DNA from: Sinotaia quadrata
Taxonomy: Eukaryota > Mollusca > Gastropoda > Architaenioglossa > Viviparidae
Assembly: GCA_028829895.1 (NCBI GenBank)
Contig: CM054183.1
Span: 76,247,571-76,311,570, forward strand
Length of the DNA stretch: 64,000 nt
Direction: 5' to 3'
Shown here: positions 46,140 through 59,500 of the stretch, piece by piece
Position numbering within the stretch: the first letter of the stretch is position 1
Layout of the letters: every line of letters starts with the position of its first letter
The notes under the pieces: model-generated
The model's database searches: none
Told to the model about the DNA's origin: nothing
The model's input: only the letters and a program-made list of their open reading frames with translations
Made by a program: the position numbers and the translations under genes

Positions 46140-46520
46140 TCTAAATTACATAGGCAATTAATGAGGGCTTAAATTGAGAGTAATTGAGAAAGAAGGGCAA
46201 TTAATGAGGTCTTCGTTGTCAATAATTGGGTCTATTCAGAAAGTAGGCAAGACTTAAGGGGCATGGTTGAAGATACATGTAATATAATTATCCAGACAGC
46301 TAGACAGTTTATGAGAACACGTGTGGAAATAATTATCTAGAGAGGGAAAGGTAATTAATGGGGGCTTTGTTGTGAGTAACCGTCTAGATAGAGATGGGCA
46401 GCTAATGAGAACTTATAGAACTAAGTATCCAAAGAGAGATGGGCAGTTAATGAAGGCTTAGTTGGGAATAATTACTCTGGGGATATAAACAGTTAACGAG
46501 GGCTTAGATATAAATAATTA
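46140..46520. repeat. Minisatellite upstream of NAA25
   Basis: Seven to eight diverged units of 45-60 bp with GGGCAGTTAATGAGGGCTTA and GTGAATAATTATCTAGAGAG. It lies 170-550 bp upstream of the start codon, where it could affect the promoter. Confidence 0.8.
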
Positions 46521-46949
46521 TTCTTTGATGTATATAGATAGATGAATGTTACTATAGATTTTGGTGTTGTGACACTCTTCATACCCACAGCTTAATGTGC
46601 GAATACTCACAAACTGACAACGACTGATCGCACATCAAGCATCAGTAGACAGATATTTGGCTTTACTTGACCTCAGTCACTATCTATCACGCCTTGACAA
46701 GTGTAGTCACTTCATAAAATGAACCGAAAGTTATGAATGAAATATACAAGAAAATGGTGTTTTTAATATACTATGTAATTATAATTCCCTAATCATTGTA
46801 AATAACTCAAAACAGATACAAGGGATTTTTTATAATATACAATAATATAATATTATAATTATAATTAACTCAGGTACAAGGAGTGATAGCCATAAACTGG
46901 TTAATCACCAAGTTGAAAATGATGAGTTTTGCTAGTGAATAAACTGGCA

Positions 46950-47120
46950 ATTAGGCAGATTATTTGTCATATTGAAGCTGCTTTATTGGTAATTTTACCA
47001 ATTGTCAGGAAGAGATTAAGCAAGGCTTACTATTTGTCATGTTGAAACTGTTGCACTGGTAACATACTGATTGACTGGGAAGAGATGAAGCTAGGCTATT
47101 TATCATGTTGAAACTTGTTT
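46950..47120. repeat. ~66-bp tandem repeat, intergenic
   Basis: Three units of TATTTGTCATGTTGAAACTG followed by TTTTACTGGTAAC and GGAAGAGATGAAGC. A second small repeat (GCACAAG...TTATGGGAATAGCAAA) follows at 47340-47440. Confidence 0.8.
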
Positions 47121-47449
47121 TACTGGTAACAACTAACAATGTGTATGAAAGAGATGAAGCACTTACTAAAAGTCTTTGTACCCTATCACTATCAGTTAAT
47201 TACAGTCTATGTGGTGCATTAAAGATTACTGATGGTACAAGCAGATAAGATTTCATCTATTCATGCATCAAACAATAAGTTTAATTCATACTGTGTATTT
47301 AACAAAATATTAATTGACAACTGAATATAATCAAGGTTATAGCACAAGCATAATAAGGTTATGAGAATATAGCACAAGCACAAGTTATGGGAATAGCAAA
47401 GTTAGGTTATTTCATAAGCACAATTTAGGTCATAGGAATGGCAAAAAAC

Positions 47450-50400
47450 AGTCTGAGGCAGATCCCAGCTACCTAACTGGCGGCAAGAGTGACTTGCTTT
47501 GGTGTGTTCTCTTCAGGGTGAGAGTAGATTTGGTTTGGCATGGAGGAGAACTGAGGTCCAGCAGCCTGGCTATTTAACTTTCTGATATTATCAATCCTTT
47601 TCTACTTTCTCACACATTTTCAATTATCAATCCTTTTCTACTTCTCACACATTTTCACACATGAAATTTTCCTACTGAAAGATATGCTTTCAATTAAAAA
47701 AAAAAAATTTCAATGATTAGATTAAATATTTTGTGAGTATAAATTTTAGTACTTTATTTATTTTTACATTTAGTAGTCAAGTGTAATGCAATTGAGCCCT
47801 ATAATTGTGTGACTGTATCTATGTTTATATAAGTTAATGTACACAGATCTCTTTATCAGTTACCATTATTCATTTCCCTGCACATAATGAAGTCATACTT
47901 TTAAAGTATTCTATGTAAAAATTCCCTATACTTAATGAGGATCATCTCTGTGAAACAGAAATCTTCCATCATAAATTGTAACAGAAAAGTGCTTAGTGTA
48001 TTTCATTTTAGAAATAAGTATAAATTGTGGATTTTGTTTCCTTGATTCAGATTTCTTATGAATGTATTGTCCTGCTTAAAGGTGTTGTGTTATGATCTCA
48101 TGTGCAATTTGGTACAGAGAAAATTATGACTGTAAATGTGCATGTGCTCTTCAGATTCCGGAAATGATTAATTAGAATTATTTGTGAAGCACAGAAACAT
48201 CACTACACTATAAAAGGAGTGAATAAAAGGTGCCTGTTAACCAACTGATGATTCATATAACAAACCTATGTACTACCAATACCAAGCACATTTACGTGGT
48301 TGTAGTCATGTTTTGCTTTCATAAGGTTACTTTAGGAGTCAAAATGTTATTAAGCTAATACATTTTATTAAATCATGACTATTTCAGTAGTAAATTTCAC
48401 ACTGATCATAAAAGAAAAAATGAACAAGCGAACAAAAGCCTAACATCTATTCATGTCTGAACTAAGTTTTATCTTTTGGTAGTTGTATGGGTGGATGAAA
48501 GTGACTATATCTGTCACCTGCACCCTGCAACTTAAATGATTTAATTGGTTGCACACAAGTTAAATAGAAAGATATAAGCTTGCACCTAACATATGCTGAA
48601 AAAAGAAACAGAAAGTCTGATGAAAAAATACTGATGGTAAATAGGTAACAAAAAGGTGACTGGAGAGAGACTATTTAGAAATGTGAAAATAATAATCACA
48701 AAGTCTATGTAATAAATATAATAGTGTGGTGAAAGTTCGCTCTTAGTATAAAAATGGGTACAGTTGACTAGTCAGTCCAACAAGGCTGCACTCTCCAAGT
48801 AACTTTTAATTGCTGGGAAAAATGATTCTAGAACAAGTGAATCAGTGTTGTTGATTGAGGACTGGTGACTGAGCTTGATCTAGGATGAGGTAGAATGGTA
48901 GCCAGTTATTATAATATAGGTCAGGAATAACAGATCATAGCCTTCATCCAGAACTGGGCCAGGCTGGAGTTGAAGCTTCTGTATGTGTTTGTGATACAGG
49001 AAGTGTTTCAATGTAAGGAAACTTAAGGTCAAAAATGCTGCAAAACATTTCCAGTACAGTTCCACTTTAAGTGACTCCTCTTTTTCACATAGTTTGAATC
49101 TGATAATAAATAACAAGCACAAGCTTGCATGACATATATTTTAACTTAAATAAAATAACATTACATATTACTAGTATATATACAACCTTGATTAAACAAC
49201 TCATAATTTATTAATCGATCAGCAATTAACAGTTTAATTACACTTTAGTGACAAGTGATCAGTCTCACAGTTGCATAGCAACACTTTATACAGAGATATT
49301 ATAGAATTTATTTGCCAAGGAAAGATATCTTAATACAAAGAAAATGCTAGAAAGCATCATCACAAATAAACATATGTAGAACAGAATGTAGCCATGGTGA
49401 ATAAAAATAGTAAACAAAACATACTTCAATGAAAATTTGTACATTAAAATAATCTTTGAAAAAGTAGGAAACCATTTCTAGAAAAGGAATGCTCTCTCTC
49501 AACTTAAATAGCTTAAAATTAGAATGGAAAAATGTTAAGTGTATGCCCTTGCCTCAAGATGTGGTAATATTAACAGCTTAGAGTGAATATTGTTTGAGCA
49601 TTAATAGGTCCTTTATTAAAATGACAACAATTAACCTATTCTGGTCTGGTGTAAAGTGGACCCGGGAACCGAGATTGGAAAATTTCCCCATTCCCAGCAC
49701 TTCCTAGTTGTGTAATGATGCCAGTCAAAATGAAGGAAAAAACAAGTAATGTAGACCCATCAACAGTGGTCATCTAGTTGTGTTTACCTCATATATGTGC
49801 TTTCAGATCTTTCAAAGAGAGAGGAGAGAAAGGGGGGGGGGGGAGGGTCACTATCTCTTCCACACACACACAACCATGCACTGGTAAAAATGTACCAACC
49901 ATGCATAGTGCTGAAAGGCATTATATCACTGGATTTTTTTAATTCATTTGCAAATTTAATGAACAATGTCCTAAAATAAAGTTTGAGAAATTTACCAATA
50001 ATTTATTACACAAACATTCATAGCTATTCATCATAACTTTACATTAAGTTTTAAACAGAACAACAAAATCCCTCAAGCCTCATCAATTCTGAAATGTCTA
50101 ATCAAACCTCAAAAATTTCTCAGCTATGCATTAGATTGTGACATCAGTTTCAAACACAATAACAAATGGTGTGACCTCCACAGAATTGATCAATTTTGAA
50201 ACATTATATTCTCCTTCCCCATCTTGCCTTTGTGGGTATACTTGTACGCATGCGCTCATGAGTGAATGTGTGTGCAGATTTATGGCAGAGAGTAATACCT
50301 TGCAATAGCAGATAGGCTTCCAAAAAAACCTGGCATATAAAAAATTCAACTATTTCACCTCTCTTTTTCGTATAATAATGTAAGTAGGAAATGCATTTAT

Positions 50401-52841
50401 GGAGCATAAAAAAAAAATTTCATTTTTCAAAATACTAGTGAAAAGTCATGAGTGTTTAGTGGGCAATTGCTTGTAATGATGCATAACACTAATAGCATTT
50501 AAAATGAAACAAATACAGTTAAATAATTTGATTATGCACATTGGAAAAAGAATTGTCCAAGGGTTGAATTAGTCAATAAAAATCTGAATATTTAATCACA
50601 GCTTTAGCCAATTGGTAGTGATCATTACTTGATAATGTAGATTTATTCAATAGATGTAGCAAATTGTTAAAACTTTCAGGTTCTTACCTAAGAGAAAGCA
50701 AGGGACTAAATTCTTAAGGCATCCAAATATTACTTTAGTATGTGACATACAGTGACAATCATACACAATCTTTGTTTTATCAGCTGTGATTTTAATGAAA
50801 AACAGCAAGTTTAATTAAAAGAAATATGAATACAAATAAAATTAACAGAAGTATACTTATGGGTGAGTGACTGATAGTAGTTTTGCAATTTCAAAGTTTG
50901 ACTGACAAGAAATTTGCCTGCAGTTAAATGTGGGAAACATTTAAGAAAACACTAGGTCCAATCAAATTCATAATTGCATTACAAAGTTTTAGATAAAAGA
51001 GTCAAAAGTACCTCTATACTGCATATATTACAAGTATTGCAAGGTATTATTGTATATATTAAAATCATTGAACTGTTTAAAATGTCTCCACATATGTACA
51101 CACTTTTGTATCTGAAGATATATAAAAACACTCATACACATATGAAGACATTACGAATCAAGGGATAAAGGGTTCATTCTAACAAAGTAGGACCTTTTTG
51201 TCTGAGAAAAGTGTTATGTATGGCATTCAGTTATCTTGGAATGTTTTTGTGATTGTGTTTCTGACTAGCTATTACCCCTAATACTGAATGTAAATTACTA
51301 AAGTGGAACTGTCTGAGATTATCATGTAAAGATTGTTCAATAATTTCCACACCTAGATAGCATGGTGCAATGATTTTTTGATACCAGGTCTCTTAATTAA
51401 CCACAGAAACTGGAAGCAGTGCTGCCATGCTCATCTCAATAAGTTCTACACCTTTGCATACTGACAGTTGGTGATGTAGTGGCAGGAAGGGTACTCTGGT
51501 TTAACCATTACAAAAGCACGTCTGAGGTGAGGAGTCATTGAAGTCTTGTTTCTTATGACAACTGACTAAAATCCAAATAGGTCTGAGATGAAATCTGGTA
51601 AGTTGGTAAAGTCTACTGCAGAGCTTAAAGGAACTATCAATGTATCTGAGGCTGTTGCTCTGTACCATGCTACTATATTTGTCAGGGTTGAATATGAACA
51701 TTTGTCACTAATACCTAGATCTTTGTAGTGCTAAACAACTTACTAAGAAAAGATGAACAGAACATTCGAATGGCTTGAATCTGATTTCTCAGTATTTACT
51801 TGAAAGCTCACTAGGTGTAATGACAAAATGAGCTGGGTTTTTTTGTTTGAAGAGAGTTGTCTAGGAAATTACAAATGGATGCTCTTTGTCAATGGTCTAA
51901 ACCCTTCTATAACTGTATTCGAACACCTATGGACTGATTAAAAAGTAAAACAGTGGTGTATGGAAATGAAATGTCCTTTCCTGGAATACAAACAAATATT
52001 TTCAAAGTATCTTTAAAGCAGGTGTGTTTAACATGTAGGTTTATAGCATGATCTTCCACTAGAACAGCATCATAAATATTGGGGACAGCATTTTCAAAAG
52101 GGATGAGCAAGCTTGTTCAGAGAGGTGAAGTTTATGACTGCACTTCTTTCCTCAGATGGCTCTCGTACCTGAAAAAAAAGTTGGGAATAGAAATCTGGAG
52201 AAGTGTAATCCATGACCTATTCAGCATTTTTCTAAAGGAGAGTTGTGATTTCCTGAGGCAAAATATTTTTGTATTCGCTGATGTGATACCATCTTGAAGG
52301 GCAAAATTTTCCTGTTAGAGAGAGGTTGCAAAAAGCAATGAAATGGCCAGAATAAATAATAGTATCCACTAAATTTTCCCAAGATGCAACATCAAAAGAA
52401 AAACGTGAAAGTTGATGCCTTCAAGAAACCTGCAATCTGCACATTCCTCACTTACAAAATGTCTTAACTAGATATCACTTCATAGAAGCTGAGGTTTTTT
52501 TTAAATGTTGTCCTGAACTCTTGCTTATGATTAGAACTGGCGTGTGCTCATGATTAGATTAGAATCATGGCATATTAGAATTGTGCACATCTGATCTGAT
52601 AGAAAGATAATATTAATAATAAATAATAATAACAAATGACAAATAATAATAACAAAAAGATATACCTAAAAAGGAAAGAAACTACGTAATGTCAGTACAT
52701 CTGTTTTCTAACAACTTTAATTTTTTCAGATTACTAATGACTCAAGATATGTTTTTAACCATATATATATATATATATAAAATAAACATCACTATAACTC
52801 AATTTCATAAAACTAAGTGATATTTTGTTGTGTTTTCTATG
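47450..52841. other. Intergenic DNA between SFSWAP and NAA25
   Basis: No gene recognised on either strand; open frames of 60-80 codons lack similarity. It contains a G run (49832-49845), two copies of TCTCACACATTTTCA at about 47608 and 47640, and a TA microsatellite at 52762-52784. The SFSWAP 3' UTR should occupy part of the right end, but I could not fix a polyadenylation signal. Confidence 0.45.
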
Positions 52842-53592
52842 CTATGAAGGAGTTGATTCCAAATTATCAGAATCATTCCAACTGTCAGAATGAGGTGACT
52901 TATACTTCTCAATTAATGTAATGTCATTCAGGGATTCATTTTGGGACAGCGAAACACTATCTTCCTCTTGTGAACTCAAACTTGAATCTGAACTCAAAAC
53001 AAAATTGTCTTTCTTATTAGATGACTGTGAATTGATATCTTCCATTTCTTCTGTATCATCTTCAATGGCATTTATTAAATGACTTGTTTTATTTACAGAA
53101 TGAGGAGATAAGCCAGGAGATATAATTCTGTATATTCTAATGTCACTTTCACCATCCTCAGCTTGTATGTCTATCATTTCTTCACCAATATTTCTCTCTT
53201 TTGTATTTTCTCTTTCATTCTCAATATGTTTTTCTCTGATTTTTTCCTTATTTGTAATTTTATTTTTGTCTGTATCAGTATGTTTATCTTTTTCTTTTTC
53301 AATATGATGCTTATCTTTTCCCCTCTCAGAATGTTTCTCTTTCTCCTTGTCAACATGTTGCTTATTTTTATCTTTTTCTAAATGTTTTTCTTTGTCTTTT
53401 TCAACACGATGTTTCTCTTTATCTTTTTTATGTCTGTCTTTACTCTTTTCTTTGTCTTTGTGTTTATCCTTATCTGCAGAAAGATCATGTCGCTTTTCCT
53501 TTAATCTGCTGTGATCTTTATCTGTGGATTGCTCATGTCGTTTCTCTTTTGAACGGCTGTGATCTTTTCCTTTTTTCTTCTTTTTTAGTGGC
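52842..53592 (-). CDS. SFSWAP: SFSWAP terminal exon E (Lys/Asp/Glu/His-rich C-terminus)
   Basis: The 751-nt exon joins in phase 2 (AA|G gives Lys) and ends at TAG. Residues roughly 5-150 of the exon are repeats of the type Glu-Lys-Asp-Lys-Glu-Lys-His. The last ~100 residues are acidic and Ser-rich (for example DNFVLSSDSSLSSQEEDSVS), with possible CK2-type sites. The acceptor is TGTTTCAG. It follows a 5.8 kb intron that hosts a T1 transposon, so it could be an alternative last exon. Confidence 0.85.
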
Positions 53593-56500
53593 CTGAAACA
53601 AAAGATATGAGGAGATAAGACAAAATATATTGAAAGAATTTACTATTTATAGTGATATTCACATATTGCAATAATAAAAAGACCAGAAATAATAAACAAA
53701 CAAAATATGCATGATTGTGTACTGATATTGCTTGAAGCAAAATTGAACATAATCAAAATTATGTTGATGTATAGTGCCTATGTGATGAATGAGACATACC
53801 AACTCTGAATACGTCTAAGAAAGCCAGTTTTCTTCTTCAGCAGTGAACAGATTACTGTTTCTTCGACTGAACATCAAATAAAGTACATGGGGCATTTATG
53901 ACAAAAATGTATGTATCTTTAAATAAAAAAATCATGCAGAGCAAGATGCCACGCTATAACAGTAACAGAGGAACTTGAGGGATTTCAGGGAACAGAACAA
54001 TGCACAAAATATATATATATTAGGTATTCCAAACATATTTTTAAAATCATAACTAATACTTTAAATGTAAATAGACAGATAGAACTTTTTCTGCTGATTT
54101 CAATAATACTAAAATCAAGTTTGTACATCAATTAGAACCAAAGTTACGAATTTTTCAATATTTAATTTTTCGCAAACTTTTACACTCAAAAATGAAATTG
54201 TACAAATAGCTCACTTTGAAGGTCCACAAAAAGAAGAAATGATGGACAATATTGTTCAGACTCTCCACATACGTAGTATCCAACATACAAATATGGCTGA
54301 ATTTTTTTGAGAGGCTTTGCAATGTTATTTTCAAATATACTGTTAGTCAAAATTAGCAATTTATTCATTTTCAGTTGGAAAAAAGCTCTAATGCAGTTAA
54401 CACAAAATGGACGAAATTGCTATAAATGTTAAAACTGTAATAACTCTGCTTGTAATTGAGCTACAGAGATGCTTTGGTATCATTGGATTCAGTTTGGAAA
54501 GAATGCACTCACCACAGTATCTTCTTATTTTGTACACACACTCAGACATTTGCCAATCATTCATCTAATTTAATGCTTTTTCAGTTCAATGATTCTAGTG
54601 CAGTCTAGCATGGAACCATAAGGAATGTTCTTATACATTGAATGCACACAATTACATGCTTTCCACAACAGCATGTTGTGGTGCTTAACCTAAATAAGCA
54701 ATTCAATCTGCTGGAAGACCGGATTCCACAATCTGCCTTCACTGGACACGGAGAGAATTTCATAGTTGCAGTAAAAGAGCCATTTATTACCTATACATCA
54801 TCTTTTCTCAGCCAGTCTTTCCACTGACATGCTTTAAAAAATATTTGTACCCTAATAATCTTTCCCATATTGAATGGTACAATCTCTTAAGGTGCATACC
54901 TAGCTCAAAAAGCATAAAAAATTGAAAAAAATTCAATAACAAAAATTTTATTGGCCTTTTCTGATATAAAAATGGCTGAATTTTATGAAATTGCTTTTAT
55001 TTTTGGACAAATCACAATAGTTTTGAAGATATTTTCAAAGATGGAAGTATACCATAGGAGATGTTTATGGTTAAAAAGTTAACTGAAAATCAGTCGTTAA
55101 TTTCGGTTTTTGCAGAACATCTAAAAAAACTATTATTTAAAGAGATTTGTAAAGAATTTTGAACACAGTTTAAGGACAACATAAGCTGGCTTCTGAACCT
55201 CTAACTTTTTTATATATGTGACTATAGTGTAGATATGGAATTATAATTAATTAAATTTAAAAAAAAAAATATTATTTAAATAAAATATGTGCTCCTTCAG
55301 CTGAATGATTGCTACACAGAAATTACAGTATATTAATTGACTACCAAATATTTTGTCTATATATTTTAATGTTTTCTTACAATCTTGTCAAAAATAATTA
55401 ACAAGTTTTGGAAAATATGTTTATATACAAAACCTAGTAAATTCATAAGAAAAGTGAGTAGGCCTATATATTTTGAATCACCATTTTTCATCAGTTTCTG
55501 AAAACTGGAATAAAAATTTCCCTCATTTATTTCATACAATTTTTGTTGTTGATATTTAGTGGATTTCAGTTAGGTGTACCACCTTAAGCTTTGGATAAGG
55601 AATATAAATTCTAAAGTCATTTTCAGAGTTCACCCACCACCACCACCAAAGTTAAATTCTGTACCGTAGGCCTTGTAAACGTAATAGAATGTGCATTATC
55701 AACTCACTCTTATATTTACTGTGGAAAAATAAGCTTGCAAAATACAACAAATAAATATATAACTCACTTGTGTCTATCAGAATTTTAAAAAAGAAAAGAA
55801 AATCTGGTAAAAATAATAACTAAAAATTAAAAAAAAAACAACATCTAGTGATCTACTCATTGTTTACACTGTGCCCTGCTAATGCAGTAATGGACAAAAA
55901 ACGTGACCACAAAATAAAAAGAATTAAAAACAAATAACACGCGATCCGAATAAACGAAATAATTATATTGCAAATAAATCTTTCCCCTATTGAATGATAC
56001 AAAACTTAAGCTATGGATAAGGCAGACATAAATTCACAAAGTTATTCTCCGTGTTCACCCTCAACGCCATAAAAGATGAATATGCTACCATAGGCCTATA
56101 GACACTGAAAATTCTTATTTATCGGTTAATATAGTCCTTTAAACGAAAAAATGTATGCTATAAACTGAAAATAATTGATTTAACTTATCAACTAACAACC
56201 TCAAACTGAGTGATGCACGAGAATGCAAAGTGGAAAGTGGTTCAATGTCGCCGAGTTGAACACTGCGGTACTTAATAATATCCGCCATTGTCGTTTTCAG
56301 TCTTCGGTGATTTCAGTCATTGACCACAGTTCTTTCAATTCAATTCAGTACGTGTGCAGTTTTTTTTTGTCTCAAACAAACTATATAGACTTATAGATGA
56401 AAGATTTTCCTATTTTTCGGTATCTTTTAAGGCTGCTATGTTATCAGAATCACCATTAACGAAATTTAAGAAAATTTAAGTGTATCACACTTTATCTTGA

Positions 56501-59500
56501 AATTCCTGCGCATTGTTTTGTATGGAAATGAACCTTGTTCTCTCCCCTACATGAAAACCGTTATTATTTTTAGATTACTGTACCGCACGCGTACTGATGG
56601 ACCGAGAAAGAGTGCATGTGTTAAGCGCTACCGCTGGAGAAGTTATGGCGGCTTGGTAAAAAAGTTGTTTGGTTGGCAGCTTCTGAATAACTTCTTATTA
56701 CTTTTTCACAAGTATTTATTAAAACAAAACACACAGAAAGACAAAACAGAGAACAAACTTTTTGTTTCATGTGCTTTTATTTTACAAAGCTTCAATATAT
56801 AGAGGAAACATGTAGAAAAATTGACTAAACAATGTCACAATCAGCCATTTAGCGATGTTTGGAATACCTATATATATACAGACCTACCTTGTAATGAGTG
56901 ATCATTTAAAATGTATCTTACTTTTATTTCTTTGAACTGTCACTATCTGCTGAAACATTTTGAGACAAGTGAAAAGTAAGCAATTAAATAACTAAAGACT
57001 GTCAAAACTATTAATAAAGTTTAACACCTTAAACAATTTTTAGGCAACCAGAGGCCATTTATAAACAGGATGTGGACATTTGGACTATGAATCAAGACTA
57101 TAACTTAATTAAAGTAGTTGGTATTTTATAAAGTTTTTTTTAATGTTTAAACGAGGTTTCCTCAGAAAATTATTAATACAAGTGACATGGAAAATCAGTT
57201 AAAAAATAAAATTGGTCATTACCAAGTTTGCATTGCAGTTTGTTAATAAAGAAAGTTTTTATTGTGGCTTGATTATGACATAAGCCGTCAAATTTCAATA
57301 TTTCTTTATTCTAATAATCAATCTTTGATTCTGGAATAAAAAAGAGGAAAATATTTTGTCTATGGAAATTCATTCTCTGAATTTTTATTTTAAAGAAAGG
57401 CTGCATCTCTTAGCCAGTGATCAAAATAAGTGGTGACTTTTTGTAAAGATCTAAAATTCCAACTCTGAATTAATCATACAATTAATACTGTTATTGATTA
57501 TTTTATCTATATCTGTGTAGTTTGTAGTGCTACTCTGAAAATGCTTTCTTGTGTCTTGTAGAAAGCTGTATATGAACACTTCAATGTGTTTGAAGTTTTC
57601 CTGAAATGGGTAAAATGTCTTTGTAGTTTCAGGCATCATTTATCTGTTGAATCTGCATATAATAACCCCAGTTTTCCCATGAAAGGGGTCAGTCTCCAAG
57701 GTCAGCCTCAGCTTGTAATATGAATCCTGGTTAGATACTACTTGCATAAATTATTGGAAAAAAAATTGGGTTTTCCCATAAAAAAGTGTTGTCTTTTCAT
57801 AGAAGAGAAATTTAGAAGATTCGGCCTGGTTTTCACATGCCATATTGTGAATCTCTGGGGGTGAATTTTTTGGGGAAATCCCTCTTTGGATTGTTGTACA
57901 TGTAAGGTATTTTCATAGGGATTTTGTGGAGGCTGTACTGACCATAAGCTGCCCAGGGATATCTTTAGGGTGAGAGAAATTACTAATTGTCTTATGTCTT
58001 ATGTTAGAAGTTGACCCCTACCGTCTTATTCATCCAAGGTGTGCTTGAGGTTCATAGAGTGTTCATTGATATTATTTATATCAAGAGTATCAAGATTATA
58101 CTCAACCCATGGGTATCTGTGTGTTAATCAAAGTAATTATAACTTACAATAATGTTTATGAAAAGTTGGAGGTGTAAATGAGCCTTCAAGATTTGTTTAA
58201 TGTTTAATTAAATAGATTTGATTATTGTACATACTGAACAGATAAAATAAATATCATCTTTATCCACTTTTGTTATATTCTATTATTCATTCTTGTATTT
58301 AATTAAATAGATGAATTTTGCAATGTCTGTTGTCTAACCTGATGTGTGACTTCATGTCTTTGCAGTTCGTATGTTTCACACATTTGCGTAGTTTGCTTTC
58401 CTTACTCATGAACTCAAGAACTAAAAATAAAGGTATTCTTACTATCACGAATCTAAATAACACAAATTTAATTGAATAGCCTCCAAATTATATGTTCAAA
58501 CTGGTAAAGGCATACTGGTGTTGCCAAAAGTCATAGTGAATAAAAGGTGACTAGGATAGATAAAGGTTGTACAAAAAATAGTGATCAAGCACACAAGACT
58601 GTCAAGCTTTCTATTCAAAAGTTGTGACATTGTGAACAACTAATATAAATGAAACAAAAGAAGTATGTTATTTATGATTAAAACTTAGTATATATCCATG
58701 CATTTAGTCATTCCCTCTTCTAAATTAAGTCACAATGAGTAATAGTGTGTAGAGTATACGTTGAAATTAGAATGAGTATTGGTAGGAAATTATGGTTACT
58801 AAACTCAGAATAAGTATGGTGTAGGAAAAGATAGGCTATTGAAGGTATATTGAGTATTGAGTGCTAGAGTAAAAGTTGATGGATTACTGAAGGTCAGGAG
58901 TATTAAAGAATAGTAGGTTATGGAAGTCAGAAAGAGAGAGGAGGGGAGAGAGAGAAAGGACTGAAGCAGATTGAGTAGATACATTTTGTAGGCAGACACC
59001 AAAGAATATGTCAGAGAGGACTGAAGTGGACCATGAGGACATCTCAGACAGATATAAAAGAATATCTGAAACTATAGCTACTACATTTACCATCAAGACC
59101 AACCACATTTTTATCAAGTGACAAACTAAATGAAATAGCTTTTGCAATGTTTTAGCCATGATGTCAAAGTCTGACTACAAATATCTCTAACTTTTTACCT
59201 GATTAAATTTGGAAAATTTTTATCAGTACTTCATACTATTAAAACTTCTAAATGTTTTACAAATGGGGGTAGGGTCAAACCCATTTACTATTGTTTAAGA
59301 GGATATTAAATGTAAATAAAGAATAAACATTCATACTTTAGTAAAATTTTAGACAAAAAATATTTATAACTGAAAAGATTTTTTAAAAGTTGCACTCACT
59401 TTGATGGTGACTGTGCCTGCTTTTTCTTTAGTTTGCTCAGTGATGGAGAAGCAGATCTTGATCGTGATTTCTTAGAAGATGACTTCTTTCGTGATGGTGA

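Noticed and set aside
53773..53870. Extra SFSWAP exon on the minus strand
   Set aside because: It has an open frame of about 25 codons and a weak acceptor, but no conserved residues, and exons D and E already join in phase.
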